A stretch of DNA of 64,000 bases from CAZCVI01 sp964502145 (GTDB lineage: Bacteria > Acidobacteriota > Aminicenantia > UBA2199), in the NCBI GenBank assembly GCA_964502145.1, contig CAZCVI010000019.1, positions 32,458 through 96,457 on the forward strand, read 5' to 3'. Positions 17,301-26,031 of the stretch are shown piece by piece. A model generated the notes under the pieces. The model was not told the origin of the DNA. It made no database searches and was given only the letters and a program-made list of their open reading frames with translations. A program made the position numbers and the translations under genes. Numbering within the stretch: the stretch's first letter is position 1; the number at the start of each line of letters is the position of its first letter.

Positions 17301-18396
17301 GTACTATACGGAGGGAAATATAACCAGCGATAGATAGAATGGCGAGACCAGTGAAGATAAGTAAAACAATAACGGTCTGTCGCAGTTTGAGTGTAGAGGC
17401 AAAAGCCTCTGCTTTTTCAATTTCTGCAAAAACGGCATAGGGAACATCAATAATTTTAAAACTGGTGTATTTACCCAAGACGGTTTTGCCGTGTAAACCT
17501 TTATAAATAAAAATATCGATATTTTCTTTGGGGGGAAGAATGGGAGTTGCAAGTGAATTTCTCCATGAAATAGCTGGCAGGGTATTGGCGAGGTGTTTTA
17601 TGGCGGTTTTTTCTGCATCAAGGATGGAGTCGCAACGAATGATGAGGTCTTTGCCTACAAGGTATGTTTCGGCAGTTTTTCCGAGGTTGATGGTTTCTTG
17701 CATGATCTGATTTACTGCATCAAGAGATATCTGAAACGCGATTAAACCAATTACTTGGTGGTCAGTATTAAAAATAGGGGCAGTGAGGAACGCACAAATC
17801 ATATTGTCGGAAGGGGGATAGTGGAAATAATCGGAAAAAGAAGGCTGGCGGGTAGCAAGTGATTTTTTACAGGCTTGGGCAAATAAAGAATTGGAATAGG
17901 AACCATCGAAGATATTGGTGACATTGGCGACAGAACCTTTCTCCGGGGCAGCGGTAAACAAGATATTGCCAGCGGTATCAATGAGAAAGATGTTTTGGTA
18001 ATGGTAGGCGTGGCAGTAGCTCTTTAAATCCTGGGCTGGTTGGGAGTTCATGTTAATAGTTGGGAGTAAGGGGAGTTTGCTCTCTTTATGGGCGCGGTTC
18101 AAGGTCTCCAACAGGTTTAAATTGGATTTGGCCGAGGCCTGGGCATTGAGACCGATTAATATTTGGGAAAAATAAGTGGTAATTTGCTGGGATTTTAATT
18201 TGGCGATGACCTGTAAGTCCAAATAAGTATTTTTATGAAGACTTTCGATGGCGGTATAATGGCTAACCCAACTGATGACGGCAACGGGAATAATAGAAAG
18301 AGAGAGGAACAAAAGGAGCAGTGTGCGCCCCAATTTGGATGGTGACAGCCGTTTTTTATGTCTTTTTTTTATAATAGGAACGGGTTGCTGATTCAT
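14371..18396 (-). CDS. Hybrid sensor histidine kinase, dCache-HAMP-GAF-HisKA-HATPase-REC-REC-REC
   Basis: This 1341-residue membrane sensor has a TM helix at about 24-44, a large extracytoplasmic dCache-like domain (about 50-335), a second helix (about 341-361), HAMP (362-415), a GAF domain (about 430-580), a long coiled coil (585-655), HisKA with His663 (SHELRTPLN), HATPase_c (N box near 780, GGGIP at 831, GGTGLGL at 858) and three receivers with probable phospho-Asp at about 1004, 1126 and 1265. It would sense a small ligand outside the cell and feed a phosphorelay. The next gene upstream encodes an Hpt domain that could take phosphate from these receivers. Confidence 0.9.
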   Translation of the reverse strand: MNQQPVPIIKKRHKKRLSPSKLGRTLLLLFLSLSIIPVAVISWVSHYTAIESLHKNTYLDLQVIAKLKSQQITTYFSQILIGLNAQASAKSNLNLLETLNRAHKESKLPLLPTINMNSQPAQDLKSYCHAYHYQNIFLIDTAGNILFTAAPEKGSVANVTNIFDGSYSNSLFAQACKKSLATRQPSFSDYFHYPPSDNMICAFLTAPIFNTDHQVIGLIAFQISLDAVNQIMQETINLGKTAETYLVGKDLIIRCDSILDAEKTAIKHLANTLPAISWRNSLATPILPPKENIDIFIYKGLHGKTVLGKYTSFKIIDVPYAVFAEIEKAEAFASTLKLRQTVIVLLIFTGLAILSIAGYISLRIVRPLRILSKGARRVARGDLVHEIKVSAKNDLGELAANFNNMIAHLRLTLDTNKSQNWLMTGQTRLYEKMRGEPDIDTLASNIIRFLAEYLNAQVGALYIADELERMRMVASYAYTRKKNPKKTFPQYIQPGEGLVGQAATTKQPIIVTDCPPDYMQISTGLGQAAPTNILLFPIILGNTVNGIVELASFQKITDTHLDFLKQISDSIAIALHSVASRLKTAELLERTQQQSEELQVQQEELRQTNEELEEKSNRLEIQKKDTEKKNEELRAARKMLEEKARDLEISSRYKSEFLSNMSHELRTPLNNILLLARLLADNKSGALSLDQMDSARSIYTSGTELLQLINEVLDLSKVEAGKMELKIEEVELRELARSMARHFQHLAHQKALTFNTIVDPDLPPLIQSDRQRIEQVVKNFLSNSFKFTELGSIVLHLHRPDKETPAPDEIAVLGTLFDPQQCIAISVIDTGGGIPREKQRIVFDAFQQVDGTTSRKYGGTGLGLSISKELAKLLGGEIRMKSILGEGSTFTFIFPQTCPPALPDEDEHTPGQHLALALQEHQQDIVKPTLTTPLHFDTAEEVEDDRKTISPKDKSILIIEDDPRFLKILRDLARQHDFKSLVAGNGETGLLFAEYYMPSAIILDIGLPRIDGWSVMTRLKENPRTRHIPVHFISGFDKELEAMRMGAVSFHAKPVSPENLEQIYQRLNKIISKSVKDLLVVEDNTEQADSIAKLMCSPDIQTTIANTAKDGFNLACSGKFDCMILDIGLPDMSGIELLEKIKENENIDHLPIIVYTGRQLSKKEQKIIDQYAGTTILKGIGSDQKLLAETSLFLHRVQSNLPEEHQRLLRMIYDKEAILANKMVLVVDDDMRNVYSLKKNLEEKEMKVWVGRNGEEGLKILNTTPGIDVILMDIMMPEMDGYEAIREIRKQHRFKDIPIIALTAKAMKGDRARCIEVGASDYLAKPVDTDRLFSMLRVWLY

Positions 18397-18433
18397 TGTG
18401 TTTCTTCTTTCCTGGGTTATGATCTGTCCTGAA

Positions 18434-20839
18434 TCATATTAACCCTATTTTTTCGGATTCTTTTTGGGTATATTTGTTTGTTTCGGTGACAAAGATTTGG
18501 AACTGTTGGCGGAGTTGTTCGGCCAAGATAGTAGCAGTTTCGATGTCATCGGCTTGACCTGCTGCTTCAATACGGGCGGCGACCTTTTGGAGGGCAATAG
18601 CGCCCATATTCCCGGAAGTACCCTTGATGGTATGACCCTGATAACGAATCTGGTTGGCGTCACCTCTTTCCAATGATTTGTTAAGATCCTCCAGGCGTTG
18701 GGGAATCTCAATTAAAAATTCTCCGATGAGTTCTTGAACTAAATCCTCGTCATCTAACACGCGATCCATGAGTCCTTTTTTATCGAAGACCATGGCATCC
18801 TTGGGTTCGGCGCCCTTGGGTTCGGCAATCCATTTTTCAATGACATCGAGCAGGCTCTTGGGGTCGACGGGTTTGGGAATGGCGTCATTTATGCCGATAA
18901 TGGCATATTTTTCACTCTCCTGAGCATCGGGTGGGGTGGTCATGGCGATGATGGGAACACCGCGGGCCCTGGATTTCTTGGAATGTATTTCGCGTTGGGT
19001 TTTTTCAATCTCGCGGATTTGTCGAGTTGCTTCGTAACCGTCCATTTCGGGCATACGGGTATCCATTAAGATGAGATCATAGGGAATCGTTTCCAATGCT
19101 TTGACTGCTTCTATACCATTGGCGACCGCATCGGTGCGGCATCCGAGTTTACTGAGGGCGTTTAGGATGGTTTTTTGGTTGGTGGTATTGTCTTCGACGA
19201 GGAGAATGCGTATTTTACTGCGCCGGGCTTCCTTGATGGAGTGGCGGGTCACTATGCGTCGGGTTTGGAGGTCGGAAGGGACTTGTTTGCCGCTGTAAAC
19301 AGTAACGAGGCAGTCATAGAGAAGGGATTGTTTGACGGGTTTTGGGAGGTAAGCGGCGAAACCTATTTTTTCGAGACGAACAGCATCACCGCGACGCCCG
19401 GTGGAGGTCATCATAATGAGGCGTGTATCTTTTAATTGGGGATGTTTTTTTATTTTATAGCCAAGTGTTTCTCCGTCCATGCCGGGCATTTGCATATCCA
19501 GGATGGCGATGAGAAAGGGATCGTTTTGGATAATGGCTTCTTCTAAAATAGTTAAGGCCGCGGAGCCATCGGTGGCTTCATCGTAGCGACAGTCCCAGGA
19601 ATCAAGGAGCAGGGCAAGCAAGCGACGGTTGGTGGCATTGTCATCGACAATAAGAACTCGTACACCACTGATATCGGTGAGAAATTCAGGGGAAATTGGG
19701 GGCCGCAACTGCTGTTTGGTGAGGGTGACGGTGAACCAAAAGGTAGAACCTTTTCCTTCTTGGCTCTCAACACCGATATCTCCACCCATCATCCGGGTCA
19801 ATTGCCGAGAAATGGTCAAACCGAGGCCAGTACCACCGAATGTATTGGTATTCTCGTCTTTATTAAAGGCATCGAAGAGGTATTTATGCTTTGGAAGAGG
19901 GATACCTATGCCAGTGTCGGTAATAGTGAAGCGAATGGTGACGGTATCTTGGTCCTCGTGGTCAAGGGTTACTTTTAAAGATATCTCACCTTTGGAAGTA
20001 TATTTAATGGCATTTTCAGCGAGATAGGAGATAATTTGTCGGAGTCGTCCAGGATCGCCTTGTAACAGGGAGGGAACATCGGGTTCCATGAGACATACAA
20101 ATTCGAGGTTCTTTTCCTGGGCGCGGAGATGGATGAGGTCGCTGGCGTCTTCGAGGGTAGTGCGGAGATTGAAGTCGAGGATTTCCAAGTCGAGTTTGCG
20201 GATTTCGATTTTGGAAAAATCCAAGATATCGTTGATGACATTAAGCAATTTGTCGGCGCTGGAACGGACGGTTTCTACCAGTTCTTTTTGTTGTCGTGTG
20301 AGTTCGGTGTCAAGTAGGAGGCCAGTCATGCCGATGACGCCGTTCATAGGGGTGCGCAGGTTGTGACTGAGATTGGTGAGGAACTGACTTTTGGCGCGGT
20401 TAGCGAGTTCGGCTTCAAGGCGGGCGATATGCAATTCCCGGTTCATCTCTTTGAGTGTCATGTGTTGCTGATGAAGTTCCAAAAAGACATTCACTTTGTT
20501 GATCAAGATATCGGGGTCGAGGGGTTTGAAGAGGTAATCGACAGCGCCGGATTCATATCCTTTGAAGACGTGTCTTTGTTCTTTGCTGATGGCGGTGACA
20601 AAGATAATTGGAATATGTTTGGTCTCGGAATTGCCGCGCATCAATTCGGCGGTTTCGAAACCGTCCATCTCGGGCATCATGACGTCCAGCAATACGAGGG
20701 CGAATTCATGGTCTAAGAGAAGCCCGAGAGCCTGGTTACCGGAAGTGGCTCTAACGATATTCAACCCTGGCCGTTCCAAGATTTTTTCAAGTGCCAGGAG
20801 ATTTTCAGGCTTGTCATCAACAATTAGAATACTCTGCAC
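18434..20839 (-). CDS. Soluble hybrid histidine kinase, REC-HisKA-HATPase-REC-REC-Hpt
   Basis: The 801-residue protein has no membrane helix. Domain order: receiver (Asp52), short coiled coil, HisKA with His159 (LSHNLRTPMNGV), HATPase_c (GIGIP, GGTGLGL), two further receivers (about 395-520 and 545-680) and a C-terminal Hpt domain with His736 in GHTIKGTSGNMG. This is the BarA-type layout for a multi-step phosphorelay. Translation probably starts at a GTG (20839) behind GAGGAG. It heads a three-gene signalling unit; the next gene begins 37 bases downstream. No DNA-binding output regulator is encoded here. Confidence 0.9.
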   Translation of the reverse strand: MQSILIVDDKPENLLALEKILERPGLNIVRATSGNQALGLLLDHEFALVLLDVMMPEMDGFETAELMRGNSETKHIPIIFVTAISKEQRHVFKGYESGAVDYLFKPLDPDILINKVNVFLELHQQHMTLKEMNRELHIARLEAELANRAKSQFLTNLSHNLRTPMNGVIGMTGLLLDTELTRQQKELVETVRSSADKLLNVINDILDFSKIEIRKLDLEILDFNLRTTLEDASDLIHLRAQEKNLEFVCLMEPDVPSLLQGDPGRLRQIISYLAENAIKYTSKGEISLKVTLDHEDQDTVTIRFTITDTGIGIPLPKHKYLFDAFNKDENTNTFGGTGLGLTISRQLTRMMGGDIGVESQEGKGSTFWFTVTLTKQQLRPPISPEFLTDISGVRVLIVDDNATNRRLLALLLDSWDCRYDEATDGSAALTILEEAIIQNDPFLIAILDMQMPGMDGETLGYKIKKHPQLKDTRLIMMTSTGRRGDAVRLEKIGFAAYLPKPVKQSLLYDCLVTVYSGKQVPSDLQTRRIVTRHSIKEARRSKIRILLVEDNTTNQKTILNALSKLGCRTDAVANGIEAVKALETIPYDLILMDTRMPEMDGYEATRQIREIEKTQREIHSKKSRARGVPIIAMTTPPDAQESEKYAIIGINDAIPKPVDPKSLLDVIEKWIAEPKGAEPKDAMVFDKKGLMDRVLDDEDLVQELIGEFLIEIPQRLEDLNKSLERGDANQIRYQGHTIKGTSGNMGAIALQKVAARIEAAGQADDIETATILAEQLRQQFQIFVTETNKYTQKESEKIGLI

Positions 20840-20886
20840 TGTTTACTCCTCGGGCGGGATTAAAAATTTTCTGCCCATTATCTGAA

Positions 20887-20915
20887 ATATTAACAGAGGT
20901 ATTGAAAAAAATCAA
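20887..20915 (-). promoter_or_regulatory. Probable promoter of the kinase operon
   Basis: Minus-strand TTGATT (20915-20910), 17 bases, TAATAT (20892-20887), 48 bases upstream of the GTG start. Confidence 0.45.
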
Positions 20916-20997
20916 GTGAAATCAGTAAGAGGGTTACTTTTTTTGTTAAAATAAACAAAAAGAGACTGGGAAAAAATTAAGGAAAATAAATTAGCGA

Positions 20998-21026
20998 TTG
21001 TCTTACTGAGGGATATGTTTTATAAT
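20998..21026 (+). promoter_or_regulatory. Sigma70-type promoter of the nucleotidyltransferase
   Basis: TTGTCT (20998-21003), 17 bases, TATAAT (21021-21026), 43 bases before the chosen start at 21070. Confidence 0.6.
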
Positions 21027-21069
21027 TGGTTTTTTATGGAGCGAATGTGATTTGGAAGTGAGGTTGGTC

Positions 21070-21843
21070 ATGTGGTGCAATGATAAAATGATGACTGTTG
21101 TTCTACCCTGTGCGGGTGAGGGGAGCCGGATGGCTTTAAAAACGCCAAAAGAGTTGTATGACATTTTTCCTGAAAGGGGCGGGGTGCGGTTGATTGATTT
21201 TTCTTTGGCTCATATTCGCGCCTTTCAGTGGCCGGAACAGGTGCGGGTGGCAGTAGTGGTTCGGCCTTGGAAGGTGGGGGTGGCAGAATACGTAAGGCAA
21301 CAGTTGCCGGGTATTGATGTGGATACGGTGATGTTCGATGATCGGTATCAAGAGTGGCCGGGTTCGGTGTATTCTGCGGCGGGATGTTTTTCAGCGCATA
21401 ATCTGGTGTTATTGCCGGATTCCTGTTTGAAACTAACAAAAACCAATATTACGAATGAGAAAGAGACGCTTATTGAAAGAATGTTAGGCGCGTTGGCATC
21501 GGCAAAGGTGGTGTTTGGTCACGTGCCATGCAGGGACAAGGAAATATTGGGGACAATGGGGGCAATGCGGGTGGAAAATAATCGGGTAACTGCTTTTCAA
21601 GATAAACCAAGGGCGGCACTGGAGATATTTAATGGGTTTTGGGGGTGTTATGGGTTTCGCCGAGAAGTGGGGCGGGAGTTGTATGATTTTTTAATTCAAT
21701 CGGTCCGCCATGAAGGGGCTTGTTTGGAGGAGCAATCATTTTATCCACCGGGGGTGATTGGGTTGGCTGCCTATTTTGACCTGGGCACCTGGGACCGGAT
21801 CGAAATTTTTCGGGAACAGATGGGGACAAACTGGACGAAATAA
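21070..21843 (+). CDS. Sugar-1-phosphate nucleotidyltransferase-like protein
   Basis: A 257-residue GT-A fold nucleotidyltransferase: the nucleotide-binding loop is LPCAGEGSRM near the N-terminus, followed by PKELYDIFP in place of the usual PK-x-LLP. Such enzymes make NDP-sugars for glycan synthesis. The start at 21070 follows GTGAGG at a good distance; longer TTG/GTG starts (21052, 21058) have none. It converges with a glycosyltransferase gene 18 bases away. The substrate cannot be named. Confidence 0.7.
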   Translation: MWCNDKMMTVVLPCAGEGSRMALKTPKELYDIFPERGGVRLIDFSLAHIRAFQWPEQVRVAVVVRPWKVGVAEYVRQQLPGIDVDTVMFDDRYQEWPGSVYSAAGCFSAHNLVLLPDSCLKLTKTNITNEKETLIERMLGALASAKVVFGHVPCRDKEILGTMGAMRVENNRVTAFQDKPRAALEIFNGFWGCYGFRREVGRELYDFLIQSVRHEGACLEEQSFYPPGVIGLAAYFDLGTWDRIEIFREQMGTNWTK

Positions 21844-21860
21844 ACAGGAATAAAAAGATT

Positions 21861-22745
21861 TTAGGTGTTGGATGCGTAGGGTGAGGGGGTGAGTTCTTGC
21901 ATTAATTGGTGGAAGTAGTTGAGACGGCGTTGATCATTGTTTTGTTGCCAGAGAATGCTGGATTGGAGTAATTCTTGTTGGATGATTTCCAGCACTTTTA
22001 TTTTGTTTTCGCCTTCGAGGTAACGTTGGCAAAAGCGGATGCGGTTGCGTTGGAAATAGAAGGTGGTGTACAATGGTTTTTTTCGGCACGTTTGGCCGCC
22101 ACCGTGGGCGATGTGAGCCTCATAGGCGCGGGCCAAGGGGATGTGGTGTTGATGGGCACGGAAACATAAATCAACATCTTCCCAATACATGTGAAAGGAT
22201 TCGTCGGTTCCGCCTAACGTGGTGAAAGCGGCTTTGGTAATCCACAGGGCGGTGCCGGGAATATAATCTTTGTCTGGAGCAAGGAGGATGGGGAGATTTT
22301 GTTCCTGGTAGTGGTGTAGCAGACCGGTTTCTTTGTCAAACCAAGCGCCGATGGCGTCGATTTTGTCGGGATTGGATAGATGGGTGATGAGTGGGGCGAC
22401 GATTCCAGCGCGGGTTTGCGCGGCAGTAGCGGCGCAAGTCTCGACGGTGTGGGATTGGATGTGGGTATCGTTGGTGCAGAACATGGCGCTAGTGAAAGTG
22501 GAGGAAAAAACGTGGGCCAATGAACGGTTAAAACCTCCTGAAAACCCAAGGTTGTTGGGAATACCCAGATGATTGCATGTTGGGAAAAATTGCCGCACTT
22601 GTGCTGCGACGTCTGGACTGGAACCATTATCAAAACAAAAGACCTGACCAGGGGGATACCGGGCTGCCAAAATGGACTGGATGCATTGGATGGTTAAACG
22701 GACTTTATTATAATATAACACGATTATGGCTGTTGCTTCTTTCAT
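21861..22745 (-). CDS. Glycosyltransferase family 2 (rhamnosyltransferase-like)
   Basis: The 294-residue protein has a GT-A fold: an N-terminal AIIVLYYNKVRL strand, nucleotide-binding FCFDNGSS, a LGFSGGFN loop, a CTNDTHI segment in the place of the DxD metal motif, and the later MYWEDVDLCFRAH acceptor-site motif typical of WbbL/rhamnosyltransferase-like GT2 enzymes. It probably transfers a sugar during O-antigen or exopolysaccharide synthesis at the cytoplasmic face of the membrane. A GGAGG lies 12 bases before the ATG. Confidence 0.85.
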   Translation of the reverse strand: MKEATAIIVLYYNKVRLTIQCIQSILAARYPPGQVFCFDNGSSPDVAAQVRQFFPTCNHLGIPNNLGFSGGFNRSLAHVFSSTFTSAMFCTNDTHIQSHTVETCAATAAQTRAGIVAPLITHLSNPDKIDAIGAWFDKETGLLHHYQEQNLPILLAPDKDYIPGTALWITKAAFTTLGGTDESFHMYWEDVDLCFRAHQHHIPLARAYEAHIAHGGGQTCRKKPLYTTFYFQRNRIRFCQRYLEGENKIKVLEIIQQELLQSSILWQQNNDQRRLNYFHQLMQELTPSPYASNT

Positions 22746-22897
22746 TTGACCTGTTTCCTCCGGTTTAAGGGAATCGTGTAAAGAATTTTTTGTGCCGAAT
22801 AGATAAATTTTTATAAATTTTATTTTCTGTATTCCTGTTAAAGGGTTAAGATATCACGTTTTTATAAAAAAGAAAAGAGATTATTTTGCAAATGGGC

Positions 22898-22926
22898 TTG
22901 AAATCAAATGCAATTGATTGTATAAT
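22898..22926 (+). promoter_or_regulatory. Promoter of tRNA-Arg
   Basis: TTGAAA (22898-22903), 17 bases, TATAAT (22921-22926), 15 bases before the mature tRNA. Confidence 0.7.
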
Positions 22927-22941
22927 ACTTAATTCTGGTTT

Positions 22942-23014
22942 GCGCTCGTAGCTCAATGGATAGAGCATTTGACTACGAATCAAAAGGTTGGGGGTTCGAG
23001 TCCCTCCGGGCGCA
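22942..23014 (+). tRNA. tRNA-Arg (anticodon ACG)
   Basis: A full cloverleaf can be drawn: acceptor stem GCGCTCG/CGGGCGC (one T-G pair), D arm GCTC..GAGC, anticodon stem TTTGA/TCAAA with loop CTACGAA, T arm GGGGG/CCCTC with loop TTCGAGT, discriminator A. The 3' CCA is not encoded. Confidence 0.95.
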
Positions 23015-23083
23015 AATTTTGTTCCCCAAAGAAAAACAAAAAAAAAATAACGAAATCACCCATATCTTCAAGAGGAGAAAAAC

Positions 23084-23767
23084 ATGCCGGATGAGAAAAA
23101 TCTTCCTGTCGACGGGTTTATCTCTGCAAACCAGGACATTGACGTGCAGGAAATCATGGATTCGATTCAAAAACGAATCCGGGAGAAACAGAGCTCGGGA
23201 GTTCTCAAACAAGTAGAAATCGACGAGATCGCGGATATGGAATTACTGCCTTTACCTGATTTCCTTGAAGTTCCCAATGTCTATCAACCCCATCTTTATC
23301 CTGGCACGGGTCAACCTATGGACCCGTTGGCAGGCTATCACCCGGTAGCAGTGACGTTTGAAGTGGAAACGGGTACTGGAGTGCGGGGAGTGGTTAAAAA
23401 AATATTGCTGACTATTCGCCGGGTTATTTTTCCGCTGATTCGTTTCATGACGAGACCGATATATAATGAATTGAAAGATTACACGGGCCAGTGGTGCAAT
23501 AATAATGGGCGGGATATCTACAAGATCACGGCACAAATGGAACACGACCGCAAAGTGATCTATCAAAGCAAAGAGTATATCAAGCTGATGCACAACGCGC
23601 TGAATAATATGATGGTGGAATTTTCCAAATTAAAAATCGACGAAGAATTACTTAAAACAAGGATCAAAGTGATGGAAGACAAGATCGAGTTCATAGAGAA
23701 CCGGGAACGGGCGCTTGAGAAAAAGGTGTTTGTCGAGAACAAGGGGGAGGAAACCTCTGCGGGATGA
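23084..23767 (+). CDS. Hypothetical coiled-coil protein, partner of the GT4 gene
   Basis: The 227-residue protein begins with an acidic segment containing DVQEIMDSIQKRIREK, a motif often found at the N-terminus of proteins linked to polysaccharide methyltransferases and glycosyltransferases. A short hydrophobic, basic stretch (about 103-123) could touch the membrane and the C-terminal 60 residues form a coiled coil. It shares an ATGA stop/start overlap with the next gene, so the two are translationally coupled. A GAGGAG site precedes the ATG. Its biochemical role is unknown; a scaffold for the glycosyltransferase is one possibility. Confidence 0.65.
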   Translation: MPDEKNLPVDGFISANQDIDVQEIMDSIQKRIREKQSSGVLKQVEIDEIADMELLPLPDFLEVPNVYQPHLYPGTGQPMDPLAGYHPVAVTFEVETGTGVRGVVKKILLTIRRVIFPLIRFMTRPIYNELKDYTGQWCNNNGRDIYKITAQMEHDRKVIYQSKEYIKLMHNALNNMMVEFSKLKIDEELLKTRIKVMEDKIEFIENRERALEKKVFVENKGEETSAG

Positions 23768-24822
23768 AGGTCCATCAATTTTTAACCTCTTATTCCTATG
23801 GCGATGCGATTGGCAACGAGGTATTGGAGATTCGTAATTTTTTAAGAGCGCAGGGGCATGAATCGGAGATTTTCGCGCTGTTCTATCATCCTAAATACGC
23901 GGGGCAAATTATTAATTACCTGGAATATGACCGTTATTCGGCGGCGGATCATATTATGATCTACCATTTTTCGATTGGCTCGCCAGTGACAAAGAAATTC
24001 TTACGGGCACCGGATAAGAAGGTTATTATCTATCATAATATCACGCCGCACCATTTTTTTCTTGACTATCACCGGGTATTGGCGAAAGATTGTTTTAAAG
24101 GTCGCATCGAGTTGAAAGCGCTGGTTGGAAAAGTGGACCTGGCACTGGGGGACTCGCACTACAATGAGCAAGAATTGAAAGACGTGGGATTTACGAATAC
24201 AGGGGTATTACCACTGGTGATGAATTTCGCTAAATTCGAACAACCTATTGTACCGGTGTTAAAAGAACTTTTTGATGATGGAAAAAAGAATATCCTCTTT
24301 GTAGGGCGTGTGATTCCGAATAAAATGGTAGAGGATGTGATCAAAACCTTTTACTTTTACCAGACATTTTTTAATGCCGCATCGCGGTTATTTATTGTCG
24401 GCGAATACCGGGGGTTTGAACGGTATCATTCGGCGCTGCAAAATATGGTGGGGCGATTGGGTTTAAAGAACGTTCATTTTACCGGGCACATCCCGGACGA
24501 AGAGTTGATCTCTTATTTTAAATTATCCCATTTGTACCTGCACATGAGCGAACATGAAGGGTTTTGTGCGCCCGTGCCAGAAAGTTTTTATTTGCAAATC
24601 CCGGTTGTGGCCTATAATGCGGGGGCGGTTTGCGAGACGATGAATAACGGGGGCATCCTGTTAAATAAAAAAGATTTTCCCCGGACCGCGGCATTGATGG
24701 AACGTATTTTAACAGACCATGGATTAAGAGAAAAAATTTTGCACGGCCAACAAGAGGCGTTGCAAAAGTACTACCAAAATAAAACGGGAAAAATCTTGCT
24801 GGAATTTATCGAGAGATTGTAA
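23764..24822 (+). CDS. Glycosyltransferase family 4 (GT-B fold)
   Basis: The 352-residue protein has the GT4 pattern: an N-terminal acceptor domain, then LFVGRVIPNKMVEDVIKTF, the central VHFTGHIPDEELISYF segment and the donor-binding ExE loop SEHEGFCAPVPES. It is probably cytoplasmic and adds a sugar from an NDP donor during surface glycan assembly. Its start overlaps the stop of the coiled-coil gene by four bases. Confidence 0.88.
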   Translation: MKVHQFLTSYSYGDAIGNEVLEIRNFLRAQGHESEIFALFYHPKYAGQIINYLEYDRYSAADHIMIYHFSIGSPVTKKFLRAPDKKVIIYHNITPHHFFLDYHRVLAKDCFKGRIELKALVGKVDLALGDSHYNEQELKDVGFTNTGVLPLVMNFAKFEQPIVPVLKELFDDGKKNILFVGRVIPNKMVEDVIKTFYFYQTFFNAASRLFIVGEYRGFERYHSALQNMVGRLGLKNVHFTGHIPDEELISYFKLSHLYLHMSEHEGFCAPVPESFYLQIPVVAYNAGAVCETMNNGGILLNKKDFPRTAALMERILTDHGLREKILHGQQEALQKYYQNKTGKILLEFIERL

Positions 24823-24865
24823 ACCTCTGGCAATCATTTTTGGGGTAATCGACGGGGGGTAATAT

Positions 24866-24895
24866 TTGACGGAAACGCAGTATTAATGGTATACT
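24866..24895 (+). promoter_or_regulatory. Sigma70-type promoter of the DUF362-larB unit
   Basis: TTGACG (24866-24871), 18 bases, TATACT (24890-24895), 29 bases before the ATG. Confidence 0.6.
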
Positions 24896-24924
24896 CTTAA
24901 ATCTGATCAAGGAGTATAAAACGG

Positions 24925-26031
24925 ATGAAGCGAAAAGAAATTGTTCTGGTTAAGGAAACACGGCAGCATGAGTTTGTAAAGAAAATAATGGATGCGATTT
25001 CGCCGCATTTGAGTTTGAAAACGTCTGACAAGGTGGCGATAAAGATCAATCTTTCCGGTTCGCGGGAGATTTATGCCAACACGCACTATGAAACGGTGGA
25101 TTCGTTGATATCCTATTTGAAATCCAATTTTGGGATCACTGATATTTCCATTATCGAGGGTTCAGACGGGGCGTTTTATACAGGCAAGACCACCTGGGAT
25201 ATATTTTATAAGTTCAGGTACAAGGAAGTGGAGCTAAAAGGGGCGAAACTGGCGAATCTGGATGAATTGCCCCATGATTTATTTCTGGACGTGCAAACAT
25301 TATCGGGAGTGAGACGCATCAGTTATACGAAATATGACGCGGATTATATAATCAGCGTGGTGCCGCCCAAAACACATCATTTGCAACCGGTGTGCTTGTC
25401 AATTCCTAATTTGACAGGCTTTGTTAAGGCTGAAGACCGGATACTGATGTATGGTTTGACCAACTCGGATCTAAAAAAGGTGAATTCCTTTAAGAGTGAG
25501 CGGTTGTTGGCGATGATGGACCTTGCAGGCAAGAATTTCGCGGCGTTGCTGCGAGCGATCTCGCCTTCTATGGCTATTATTGATGGTCTTTACGGCATGG
25601 AAGGGAAAGGACCGGTCAAAGGCAGTCCTGTGTTTCATGGTTTTGCTATTGCTTCTGAAGATATGGTGATGGTGGATGCGTTGACCACGTATATCATGGG
25701 TTTTGACGTCGAGCATGTTGCTTATCTCACCCATGCTGCTCTGGAAGAGCTGGGCAGTACCCGTTGGCAGAATGTGATCGGAGTCGACCCGGCGCAGGTG
25801 AAGTTTCCGTATCGGCCCCATCCTTTTTTCCAGAAGCAGCGGTTGTGGAAAAGTTCCGGATTCAAGAACAATAATAATACGGAGCACACGGGCAATAATG
25901 GAAATGGGAATGGGACTGAAAAAAATGAGGGAAACAATAATTCGCGGGACCATCGGGAAAATGGCAATAAACCGTTCATTCGCGAACGATTTATAAGAGA
26001 AAAAAATAAAAATGAAAGCAATAATCGCTAA
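24925..26031 (+). CDS. DUF362-domain protein with Asn-rich tail
   Basis: The 368-residue protein matches the DUF362 pattern: KVAIKINLSG near residue 33, a SIIEGSDG loop, DADYIISVVPPKTH, IPNLTGFVKA and a SIAIIDGLYGMEGKGP-like segment. The role of the family is unsettled; some members accompany ferredoxins or metal-cofactor genes. The usual ferredoxin domain is absent. Instead the last 55 residues are low-complexity, rich in Asn, Gly and Glu, then Arg/Lys, and probably disordered. AAGGAG precedes the ATG. The larB gene starts 20 bases before this stop, so the two are coupled. Confidence 0.8.
   Translation: MKRKEIVLVKETRQHEFVKKIMDAISPHLSLKTSDKVAIKINLSGSREIYANTHYETVDSLISYLKSNFGITDISIIEGSDGAFYTGKTTWDIFYKFRYKEVELKGAKLANLDELPHDLFLDVQTLSGVRRISYTKYDADYIISVVPPKTHHLQPVCLSIPNLTGFVKAEDRILMYGLTNSDLKKVNSFKSERLLAMMDLAGKNFAALLRAISPSMAIIDGLYGMEGKGPVKGSPVFHGFAIASEDMVMVDALTTYIMGFDVEHVAYLTHAALEELGSTRWQNVIGVDPAQVKFPYRPHPFFQKQRLWKSSGFKNNNNTEHTGNNGNGNGTEKNEGNNNSRDHRENGNKPFIRERFIREKNKNESNNR

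Noticed and set aside
22942..23014. Integration site of a mobile element at tRNA-Arg
   Set aside because: No integrase gene and no direct repeat of the tRNA 3' end were seen nearby.
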